Under the pieces are notes generated by a model. It searched no databases. It worked only from the letters and a program-made list of their open reading frames with translations, and was not told where the DNA came from. DNA of 64,000 nucleotides. Origin: Gnetum montanum (Eukaryota; Streptophyta; Gnetopsida; Gnetales; Gnetaceae). A program made the translations under genes and the position numbers. Each line of letters begins with the position of its first letter. The stretch's first letter is position 1. Shown here piece after piece: positions 1 through 9,753 of the stretch. The DNA lies in NCBI GenBank assembly GCA_015680685.1, contig MNCI01025456.1, positions 385,980-449,979 of the forward strand. Direction: 5' to 3'.

Positions 1-750
1 GATCAAGTTGGTTAAAAAAAATAAATTAGTGAAAAGAATATTCAAATAACAAAGGAAAATGTTCATGAGGCCCTCTAGTAGCTCAAGGAAGAAGGAGATG
101 TTTGGTAGCCTATCTTTGATGAGCTTAGTGATTACAATAAGGTAGAGATTTGCATGAAGAAGTTGTATATTGAGAAGATGATGAAGTACATGGAGTTTGC
201 TAATCTTCGCTATGAAAATTTGGCAATGCTAACTATTGGATAGCCATAATATGAATTTTAGACATAGGTGGCCAATTCGTACTAGTTATATGAAGCCAAG
301 TTCAACCATCACAAAGACACCAGGTAGAAGCTTGAGGTGAAAGATGCAGAGCTCAATGTTCTTACGCAATACTTCATCAATCAATGGTCTATATATAAGA
401 ACCTATCTAGAAGACTAACTGACTACTAGGAATTGTAGAATGCAGTAAAGGTATTCAAAGTTGAACACAAACTTCTCACTACATGGTTCATCAACATGAA
501 GGAGCTATTCTCAGCAATGCCGTGTGCTTGGGATGTTCCCACATTGCCCCACATTCGCAAGATGGCATGGAGCATGAATGATCCTAGAGGTAAGGAGGAG
601 AAGATGAATGTGCTATTGGACATCTTTTGTCTTCCACCAAAAGTTGTAGCTACCACAGGAAAATTACAACCGCCTCAACCACTGCATGTGCCTGAAGTAG
701 AAGAAAGTCCTTCAAAGCCTCAGGAACCTCCACCACCTTGGATCATTTGA
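1..750 (+). pseudogene. Extra 3' frame (ORF3-like) of element A, function unknown
   Basis: One reading frame (frame 1) runs from the window start to the stop at about 748-750, interrupted mainly by TAG/TAA at places where CAG/CAA would be read. The last 84 codons from the ATG at 496 are open. The predicted protein is rich in K, E, L and M in a coiled-coil-like pattern between about 130 and 480. It then has a compact motif (MPCAWDVPT, then a second AW about 8 residues later) and a proline-rich tail ending PPPPW. It lies where Athila/Calypso-type elements often carry an env-like gene, directly before the purine tract. I see no signal peptide or membrane segment, so it is not obviously env. A related frame is present in element H (minus strand, near 63660-63760). 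I do not recognise the family. Confidence 0.55.
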
Positions 751-989
751 ACTTCTTCCTTGTTTTCATGTCATTAGAGGAATTATGTTTGTCATTTTTG
801 TCTTAGTGTTCAATTTTTTTGTCCTGAGTACCAAAATTTTGTAATGATTATAGTTCCATACACTTGGGCACTTAGTGTTCGTGTATGTCAATAGTTAATC
901 AATAATCCCATCCTTTCCCAAAATTTTGTAAGAAACTTGTTCCTCCTTTTGTTCACTCAAGAATGAATTTTCATTTACTTGTGGGGGTA

Positions 990-1852
990 TGATGAGTTAC
1001 ATTTTCTTGGGTCCCATTGATGCAACCTCATCAGCGCGACCCCGTCAATATGGGATTTGATGTGTTGATGTAGCCTCATTGATGTAGTGTCTATTTTCTC
1101 TTATAAATACATGCTCATCCACTATGTTTATGGAATCTTTTTTCATAGTTGTAGCAAAGCTCTTATAGTTTTATCATTTAAAAGTTAAAATATTTTTCTA
1201 AGTGCTCGCAATAGAAGTCAAAGAGTGTACAAATGTTTATTCGAGCACTGTTATACCTAAGCATGACACTGTGTGTAGCAATGAAGATGAGGTTTCTAAT
1301 AAACCTTGCAACACTTTAAAATAGATTAATTGTTTATTTATGCATTAAATGTTTTATGCAATTTCCCTTTATGTGTTAAGTAATTAAGCTAAATTAAGCT
1401 AGATTAAATAGTGATTAATTGAGCACATAAGTACGACCACTTCAAGCATATGCTTGGCACTTGGTAATCCTAGTAATGCTTAATGTTTGATAACCCCATA
1501 GCATTAAATATGTTCAAGATGTGTACGACAAGTGGTAATAGATGCTTATGTTATGATTAGTTAGGTGTAGCTCGTTAGATTAAATTAGCAATTTATTATT
1601 TTATTTTATTCATTATTCTTTACCCTTATGTGACTTAAAACACAAAACATAAAAAAGATAAAAATCATATGCCTCAATTGCACTTAACCATACTTTTGCA
1701 TTTTACAAGTGTAATTGGGAAGACAACGGTTAGTTTCACTTCCGAGAGATTAGTGTTATTAGAAGGCTATAAGTTCATAGAATTTGATTGGAACACACAT
1801 GAGCACATGGTGATTCGTATAGTTTGGTAGAGGCTCTACTTGCTGCTCATCA
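990..1852 (+). repeat. 3' LTR of element A
   Basis: It begins TGATGAG right after the purine tract and ends CTCATCA at 1846-1852, giving 7-bp inverted ends and a length of 863 bp. A TATA-like TATAAATA is at 1102-1109. Stretches from about 1200 onward align by eye with the F LTR ('agtgctcgcaatagaagtc' corresponds to the 'gagtgcctacagaaggagtc' region of F). Near the 3' end 'ggtgattcgtatagtttgg' is the decayed form of the 'cgtatggttg' block found before the 3' end of all the LTRs. Confidence 0.85.
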
Positions 1853-1859
1853 CTTGGGA

Positions 1860-2785
1860 CACCCAAATAGATTGAGGACTCTACACAAATGGTTATGGAG
1901 TAAGTTGAAAGGTTTGTGACCTTGCAATGGGCAATGGTAAGGATGGCAAAGGTTGAGTTATCACCATTGCAGGGGGCTAAACAATGAGAAAGATGTTTCA
2001 CCGATATTTAGAGGAAAAAGGGAGAAAATGATGTAGGTGATGCTTGGGTCACTTATAGTCTCACTGAGGGGCCCATTGGGATAGAAAATGGATGAGCCAT
2101 GGTGAACACCATGTGTGAAGGCCACATAGAGTAGGGTTTTGTAGTGAATGGTATGGATGAAAAAGGTGAGGCTAATTGAGATACAAGTTATGCTTGGTGG
2201 GTAGCTATGATGGGTGTTGACCCAAACATGATAGAATAAGCATGAGAAGAATAGGATTGAGGAATCTACCCCACTGAAGAGGTAGGAGAGGTTGAACTAG
2301 GCATAGTGGTTTGGGAAGCTGATTGTTAAAATAGGCTTCTTATGAAGTTGTCAGGCTCTAGTTCTACCTCAAATTTGTCATGTTCCTCATAATGACTCTC
2401 TAAGTTAGCCTCCTTGCTTAGCTCATATATCTCAATCAACTGAGAAAGTATGTGTGTGTGTATTTTGGTAAGTTTTATTTTATCATAGGGGGAAGGGATG
2501 TACTCCTTCCCATTCCTATGAATCAACTAAAACTCATGCTTGAACTTAGATTCCACACGTGGAATGAGTAGGCTAACTTCAATTTTGGCACATATGAAGT
2601 TGTAATATTTTTCATTTATGATGGTAAAATCTAGGCTTTGGTCCCTCTATCTAAGTGACTTCCTATGCTTAATGACAACCAGGTCCTTAGGATCATACAC
2701 ATGTACAACATCTTGGTTTGAGGCCATATTGGTCAACTTAATTGGCAACACGGTTGACTTGCTAAAAGGCATTAACTCCATGTTT
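1860..2785 (-). pseudogene. Decayed coding relic, possibly gag of an older element
   Basis: On the minus strand from about 2785 downward a mostly continuous frame can be followed with a few stops. It has an N-terminal part (start near 2780), a charged middle (2326-2526, 66 codons open, rich in E and K) and then a P/S/T-rich part with several M/H/P repeats. The order of charged N-terminal domain then low-complexity P/S/T linker resembles plant gag proteins, but I see no diagnostic motif. Element A appears to have inserted into or beside it. A host gene relic is an alternative. Confidence 0.25.
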
Positions 2786-2810
2786 AATTTAATTTTGAAT
2801 TAAAAGTTCC

Positions 2811-4880
2811 AACAAGTGGAACTACCCAACATGTAAATGGTTTTATTTATAGAAAATGGTTGAACTGCAACTGCACGTGTAGTGTAAATGGTTTTATTTA
2901 TAGAAAATGTTTGTGCATTGCACTAGTAAAACTCAAAATTAATAAATTTTGAAGTTTTTTTTATTTTAGAGTGTAAGGAATAGAGCCCTGAATTGCAATG
3001 ATTACTAGTAAAAGTTAATGTAATATAATGTTGAAGGCAATTTGTTATTGTTTTAGTTTTTATTGGCAATGTGTTCACTCCACCCAACCTAAAGTAAAAT
3101 AATATGCTATTGTTTGTAGCAAATATGTTGGTTTCGGCTTTGAATGAAAATGATACGCTGGGTTTTTAGAAAAAAATACACTAGTGGGGTGAGAGAGGTA
3201 AGTTTGGTATGCCTTGTTTAAAAATGTTGGTAAATTTTTCCTTATGGAAAAACTACATTGGCTTTAATACGAAATCAATAAATCTATTACTTTTCCCAAA
3301 GATATGTTGATGAGAGAAGGTATGTTTGTTTTTCCAATAATAATAATAATAATAATAAATTGATTTTGAAAATTACATTGGGCTTGCAGGAGAAGCCCAA
3401 TAGAAAATTTTATATGGTTGTAAATGGATGGTGGTTGAGAGAATACCCAAAGGCCTAGTTTTAAAAACTAAATATTTGTAGGTTTCACTAAAAAATATGC
3501 TAGCTTTAAAAAATATAGCAAGGATTGTGAAATTTGCTGAAACGTCCAAATTGATTGCAAAAATACCCTAGGTATAAACTTTAATAGAATGGGTGGCTGT
3601 GTTGGTTTCCTTAACAAATTTTCTTAACAAAATGCAAAATTTTTAATGCAAATGAGAGTAGAAAATAATTATAACAAAAAAGCAAACAAGGGTAGAACAG
3701 GATTGGGCAAAGAACTTGGGCAAAGGTCCTCCTTCTAGTGCTAGAAACTATAACACCTAAAAAATTTGGTGCTGGAAAACCAAAAATTCCAAGTGAAATA
3801 GTTTAACTCCAAATTCCATGGGCCTTAAAGAATGAATTTGAAGCACCTTGGATAGTCTTGTTGATCACCTAGGGACTTAAAATTGTAAAATAATGTAAAT
3901 GAATTAAATAAAGATTATGGATCTAGCACTAAAGAAAGCACAAATGAGCTACACAATTTTTATTAAAATAATAAAAATGTTAAGAAAATAGAGTTCAAAT
4001 GAGTACAAGTTGTATGTCTATGATGCACAAAGAGTTGTAAGGAAGATGCTTGAGGTTTAGTGAAATTGGTAGAATGGATCCTGTAGTCAACTCCATGATC
4101 TAGATTGCTCCAAGGCTTTGGTTCTCAAATATAGATCAACTTTGTTTGGGTGAAAATGGTGAATAGTTGTTGGACCTTTTAGTGTTCTACAGAGTCTCTA
4201 TGCTTAGCTAAATGTGAATTTTTGCCAAAAAAATATTTTCAATGTATTAAAATTTGACTTAAATAAGTTGTTGGTATCTAATTTTGTGCATAAAATTTTC
4301 TGCCATGATTGCTAATAAATTGCTACAATTTGTAGGTGTAGCAGGTCATCAATTCTAGTGTATTTTCCTATTTTTTGTAAATTTGATGTACAAAGGCCAC
4401 CATAAATATGTTGGGTGCTATAAAAAGTAAGTTGATTTTGAAAAATGGGCTAGCTTCACTAAAAAATACATTAGCCTTAGGCAAGATACGTTGGATTCAT
4501 GAAAACTACAATGGCCTTGCTATGAAAATCAAAGCCCAACAATTCCTAAGCTGGCTATAGGTATTTTTAGCCTATTAATTTCTTTAACTAACATAAAACC
4601 CATGAAAACCCCACATATGGGAATTCCCAAAGCATTTTTAGTCTTCCCAAGCCTAAATACATGCATGTCATAACTTTATTCCACTTGGGAAGTGAGGCAA
4701 TAACAACTTATGAGGCATTTTTTTAGCCTCAAAAACTTAAAGTATGTAAGATTGCAACCTGTGAACTACAAACCTCACATTTTACAATAAAATCTTACCT
4801 TAATTTTAATGGTGAAGGTTATGAGTTGCAGCATGAGTTTTCTTCATGGTGTTTTAATGTATTCCTAATTGTGATTCTAG
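2811..4880. other. AT-rich relic DNA without recognisable gene
   Basis: No frame longer than about 60 codons and no domain motif was found. A phrase built on 'cactaaaaaatac/tatgctagc' recurs near 3485, 3495 and 4450, and 'ttgattttgaaaa' recurs near 3360 and 4430. These suggest old diverged repeats. A short (AAT)7 microsatellite lies at 3336-3356. Confidence 0.5.
3336..3356. repeat. (AAT)n microsatellite
   Basis: Seven perfect AAT units followed by aaat. Confidence 0.95.
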
Positions 4881-4889
4881 GAAGAATAT

Positions 4890-5874
4890 TTTGTTTGAAA
4901 AGTATTATAGTGACATGGAAAGTCACATGAGTAAAGATAAAATATTGGAGCTTATGGGTAGGCACTATTTTTGGCCTAGTATAATAATAAAAGTTTCAAA
5001 ATTTGTGGAGTATTTGACACGTTAGAAATTTAAAGGAGGTAAATAAGTGGATGGACATTACATGCCTTTGCCAATTTCCAAGGGTCCATGGGAAAGTGTG
5101 ACATTGGATTTTATGAAATGGTATTCTAAAACCAAAGTGGAAATAATGTTATTTTCACTATTTGGATAGGTTCTCCAATATATTTCCATTTTGTGAATAG
5201 GTTCTACAATATATTTTCATTATTGTGAATAGATTCTCTAAGATGAGTGATGATTCCCATGTGGCAAATTTATTTTTCTAGCATGTTGTGAAGTTGCATT
5301 ATATTCCTTTGAACATTGTTAGTAACAAAGACTCCAAATTTACTAGTAACTTTTAAATGATCCTTTAGAAAATTTTAGGAATAAATTTGAATTTTTCTAG
5401 TGCATATCATCATAATCTTATGGTCAAATGGAATTGATGAATAAATCCTTGCATAATATATTGAGATGTGTATGTGATGGATAACATAATTGATGTAAAA
5501 CTTTACTATGTAATGTTGAAATTTCTTAGAATAATGGTTTCCATGTTGCTATTGGTAAAATCTCATTTGAGATGAATTATGATTTTTGTCCTAAGATGGT
5601 GGATAATTTAAAGAGCTTTAAGGATGAAGCTTAAGTTAGTGTTGATTTTATGTAAGAGATGAAAGATCTTTATGTACAAGTGAAGAAAAATTGAAAAAGA
5701 AGGATGAATACAAAGTACTCAAGAGGAATGGGAGTAAGTAGAAGTCTATCTTTGTTATTGGTTAATTGGTTTGGATTCACTTGACGAAGAAGATATTGAG
5801 AGGTGTTAACTTCTCAAAGTTAAAATCCAAGAAGATGGATCCTTTCAAAATTAAGGCCAAAATTAATGATATTG
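4890..5874 (+). pseudogene. Element B: chromovirus integrase (part 1)
   Basis: This encodes the zinc-binding end and catalytic core of a Ty3/gypsy chromovirus integrase, the enzyme that inserts the cDNA. Visible in order are a HxxxxK-like start 'MSKDKILELMGRHYFWP' (about 4920-4980), 'YMPLPISKGPWESVTLDFM' (about 5057-5115) with the first catalytic Asp, 'SNKDSKF' (about 5325) with the second Asp, and 'GQMELMNKS' (about 5425) with the Glu. The post-core motif 'SKLKSKKMDPFKIKAKIND' is near 5815-5870. Several stops and at least one frameshift break it. The frame stops abruptly at about 5870, where a solo LTR begins, and resumes in phase at 14256. This shows the LTR is a later insertion. Confidence 0.85.
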
Positions 5875-6797
5875 TGAAATATGAACATATCTTCTAATCC
5901 CCTTGTTTTTTTTTCTACATGTGATTTTCATAGGTTACAAGCTCTATGGAGACATCTTGAAGGTCAAGGAGACATCTTATCTGGGAGTTGGGACTTCACA
6001 AGAGACATCTGGGACATGTAGAAGACACCTCTATTCAGAGCTAAGTTTTCATAGAAGATGTCTCTCAATGGTACAAGATGCCTCTCCAAAAGTAAATACA
6101 TCTCTTAAATAGAGGAGACACCTTATGGAAAGACATCTTAGCCAAATGATATGTCTCACCCACAAAGAAGATGTCTCTTCTGAAAGCTTAACATGTGCAG
6201 GAGACAACTCGAGAAGGCTAGAGATGAATTCTATGACTAGGAAAACTTGTGAATTGTTGTTCCAATTTGGGAAATAACTATAAGAAGATGAAAAAAGATA
6301 GATACAAACTTGAGATTGTGGAAGATTTCCATGGTTGTTTGTCTTTGTTTTCTAATAAATATGGATTGTTCATGCTTGTAATCATAGAGAGTTGAAAGAG
6401 GAGATGTTATGAAGTTCATGTGTAAACTTAATCAAGAAAAGGGAGAACACATTTAGTAAATGCATAGAGGTTGCAACTTGAATGTCAATTATGTAGGCCT
6501 GTGTGTTCTAGTCTTGTGAATCGAGATCTTATTTCTAGATCATGAAAGAAATTCTCTATAGGTTTTGTGTTACATTAAGAATAGCCATTGTGTGATTGTA
6601 GAGCCTCCTTCTCTGCAGCATTGTTGTAGTGTTTTGAAAGGCTTTGGATTTTTTATGGGTTTTGGAAACACTAACGTAATCTTCTCTTTTGAATAATTAA
6701 AGATAGATAGTTTTCTTATTTTCTAGAAAATAATTTATCCTTTCATAACATTTGTATTTAGTATTTGAAGATGATTTAATATTAGAGTGAACCTACT
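5875..6797 (+). repeat. Solo LTR of the element B family, left part (rest at 14253-14255)
   Basis: This stretch aligns by eye along its length with the 3' LTR of B at 14613-15612. Examples are 'gaacatatcttctaatccc' against 'gaacatctcttctgatccc', 'tagagcctc...', and 'aataattaaagatag' near the end. It starts at TG near 5875 and would end in CA at 14255 once D1 is removed. Pol reading frame is continuous across it, so it is a solo LTR inside element B rather than B's own 5' LTR. The flanking 5 bp (tattg at 5870-5874, taata at 14256-14260) match only 3 of 5. The region 5940-6210 holds many GAGACATC/GATGTCTC motifs. Confidence 0.7.
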
Positions 6798-7829
6798 TGA
6801 TGAGTGGCGAGGTACCCCTACACTCAACCATACGAAACGAGCGTAGCATGCACGATTCGGTCAAACTCCATAGACTAAATGCCTACACGCCTCATGGAAC
6901 ACTTAAGGTTAACCATTCATTGTCTTCCCAGACTTACTTGTAGTTGTCATGATGTATGGTTAAGTAAGTCCAAGGTATATGATTTTTATAGTCTTTTATG
7001 TTTTTCTCCTATGCTATCGAGGTGAAGGGTTGAGAAAACTAACTAACTCTAACTAATGAACTAAGTCTAAATTAACTAGCATCAACATCCATTCCCACTT
7101 ACTGTATACACCCTGAACCGATGCAACCGTGGCTACCAAATGCTAATCATCACTGGGATCACCATGCATAATGCGCTTGCTCGAAGTGGTCATACTGAGG
7201 CACTTAACTAGGAGGAAAGGGTTGAGAGAATCTATCTAGCCTAAGTGCAATGAGCGGCCAATTCCTTGACTAACCGTACACATCAGGGTGTTCAACTACA
7301 ACTGGGATTACCAAGCGTAGATCCTAGATACGCCATTGGGTTACCAAGCAGTCACACTAGATGCTTGTAATCAAGTCGTACTCATATCGCATGAGGTGAG
7401 TGGCTGATTCCTTAACTAACCATACACATCCTTGGATGCTCATAATCAAGTCGTACTCAAACCACATTCTAGGAGTTTAAGGGTTAGAGAGAAAATAATA
7501 AATAAATCCTAGTCCATGCACTACAAGGTTTATCCAAGAAGTTCGTCTTTATTGCCGTACACAACTTGTGTTTAGGTACAATGTTGCTCGAATAAAGATC
7601 CGTTCACTTTTGGACTCCTATTGTAGGCACATGGGAAAAATAATTTATCTCTGGAGTGATCAAACTGCTAGAGCTTTACTACTTCTAGACTAGGATGGGA
7701 AATAAGGGGAGTGCCACCTCTTATTTATAGATTTGGTGGCGGACCGCGATATCGCGTACGCGATATCGCAAGGGATAACGTGATATCATGTACGCAATAT
7801 CTCATGGGATGCAATATCGCGTCTCATCA
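6798..7829 (-). repeat. 3' LTR of D1
   Basis: 1032 bp, ends TGATGAG and CTCATCA. In element orientation the first 100 bp (7730-7829) is a U3 array of GATATC palindromes, followed by the TATA box (TATTTATA on the plus strand at 7722-7729). An internal direct duplication of about 80 bp (blocks containing 'gtaatcaagtcgtactca' near 7365 and 7445) is present in D1 and D3 LTRs but not in D2. Confidence 0.9.
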
Positions 7830-9753
7830 TACCCCCATGACTGAATGAAAAGTCGTCCTTGAGTTCCTTACAATAATATCGAGAAGGTATGGAATTATTG
7901 AGAGGAACGGAACTAATGGGATGACATGTGAACGGATCATCATTACAAGACTTGACAAAACTGGTGTTCATGACAAGGGTGAACACCTTATTACAATGAC
8001 ATCAAGCCTTAGTTGGCATCTAAGAAAGAGAGAGAGAAAGGAGTGTTGCTACTGCCAACGCCAAGATTGTTCCTTCATTGTCCATTTGTAAGCGTGCCAT
8101 CGATCTTGCTCCTTGCATAGCTACTTCAGCGTTGCTCCATTCCAAGTGTTTCCTCCAGATCCAATCCGTTGTTTGTACGATTGCCATCTGCACACACAAC
8201 ACAATATTATATTAGCAAGGGTAAATGAATCATCATGTAACTGATATCTTGCTTCAGTATAAGTCCAGTTGCTGAGTTGTGGTATGGCTGATATAGATCT
8301 GGAGATATATTATTGATGACTACCAAAGGTATAGGGGTTAAGAAGAAAATCAAAAAATTCGGGGCTAGGAGAAAATCAAAAAAATTAGGCCCTGTACCCC
8401 CATGACTAATCGTGAACCTCCGGTAGCGTTAGAATGGAGAAAGGAAAGGAGAAACAAAGAAAGATAAAAAGGGACAACTAAAAACATCAGTGAAATGGAT
8501 GTCAAGATGGAATGAACAAAATAAAATAAATTGCAAAATGTTAGGGAAAAGAAATTAACTGATGCACCAAATAGGAATGTCAATGGGTCCTCCCCAAAGC
8601 AGGCTCATGCCCTTAATGCCCTGACAAACCCACATTCAAAAAGTCCGTAGGCTCTGGGAATGTCATTTAGAACAAGAGTTAAAGTCTTAACCACAAGCGT
8701 TTACCAAAAAGAAAACAATGCATCAACCAAAATATATACACTAATTATACAACTGGCAATGAGGGGAACAATAGAGAGAATGATGGAGAGAAAAGAATGG
8801 AATGGAATCCCAAAGACAAGGTGGTGTATAGCCCCTTGTGGATTGCATGATTAATGTGACTTGGCAAGTCTCATTCCAACTTTGGCCTCAAACCAACCAC
8901 TTCTAGTGACTTCACATCAATACATTTGGCCAAACCATCCTCTTAAATAACAAGAATGCATCTTCAAAAGCCACCACCATTCCAATGAAACAAAGGAAAG
9001 ACTGGGAAGTGAGAAGAACCTTAGTTAGAGGGAACACTTTGGTTCCATAACCAGTGCTTGTAGCCCAAAGATTATTTTGTCTAAGGGGTGTGCTTTGAAT
9101 TCTCACTTTTCTTGTTTTGTTTTTGCTTTTGTATTTTTTGTTTTTATGCGTGAGAACCACACCATGCAAAGACTTTGTTATTTTTATTGTCTCAGCTTTC
9201 GATAATTGGGTAATGTCAAGATGGTAAGAAAACTCAAGAATAAAAACATCCAAGCACCCAAGAGAATGGCCAAGCAAAAATGCACCAAGTTCCCTTGAAG
9301 TCACACCCTTTTCAAACCTTGAGTCCTTCCTTCGTTTGAGAAATGCCCAGTCACCAATTCGTTAAAGTTCTTATTAGAAGGGAACTATACATTTCCAAGC
9401 CGAGAGAGACCATAGAACTGGTGGATGAATGGATGAAGTGATCTCATTGCCTGCCATATCAAAAGAAACATAACTTAGTATCAACATTGTGACTTAAAGG
9501 TAAAAACCAAACATTAGCAATCAACATGAAAACAGTTCATACCATCAGTCTGAACACTTATTGGGTGACAAACTTACATGGTGGAACACACACACACACA
9601 TGCACAGATAAAAAATGAAAAAGTATAACGATGATGTAAAACAAAAATAAGAAAAGTTAAAGAAAGTTATAAAACAAAAAGGTGTAAGAAAAAAACAAGT
9701 AAAACAAAAATATGTAAAACAAAAATCAAAAAAGAACTAAGGGCCCCATATGA
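7830..9753 (-). other. 3' non-coding region of D1 with a small conserved frame
   Basis: This lies between the end of the gag-PR frame and the 3' LTR. It starts with repeated TTTTGTTTTACA-like units (9640-9730 on the plus strand read as gtaaaacaaaaa) and a CA microsatellite at 9588-9600. A 130-codon open frame (8912-9304, starting MTSRELGAF) has two hydrophobic stretches. Pieces of the same frame ('GVVLTHK', 'RIQSTPLRQN') are recognisable in D2 near 22172-22399, D3 near 31455-31706 and E near 49200-49400. It could be a remnant of an env-like gene or simply conserved 3' UTR. The block just before the LTR (7835-7930) contains the conserved 3' end module and the purine tract (7830-7835, taccccc on plus). 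Confidence 0.6.

Larger units (their letters stand above)
1..1852 (+). mobile_element. Element A: 3' end of an Athila-like Ty3/gypsy LTR retrotransposon
   Basis: Only the 3' internal region (1-989) and the 3' LTR (990-1852) lie in the window; the 5' part is off the left edge. The order coding relic, purine tract (981-989, gtgggggta), then LTR starting TGATGAG fixes the plus orientation. The last 200 bp before the purine tract (a block resembling 'aataatcccat...ttttgtaag') is also found before the purine tract of D1, D2, D3, E and F. This places A in the same superfamily group. The LTR is a diverged relative of the F LTR (55554-56386). Right-hand target duplication cannot be tested because the 5' end is missing. 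Confidence 0.85.

Noticed and set aside
496-750. Independent small host gene with an ATG at 496
   Set aside because: The same frame extends upstream to position 1 with glutamine-type stops and sits directly before the purine tract and LTR, so it belongs to element A.
1856-1880. Primer-binding site after LTR A ('cttgggac')
   Set aside because: A purine tract precedes this LTR, so it is a 3' LTR; the resemblance to TTGG is short and the following sequence is not gag of this family.
8365-8583. 72-codon hydrophobic minus-strand frame in D1 as a membrane protein gene
   Set aside because: Equivalent positions in D2, D3 and E are not open, and the frame is T/C-rich non-coding 3' region.
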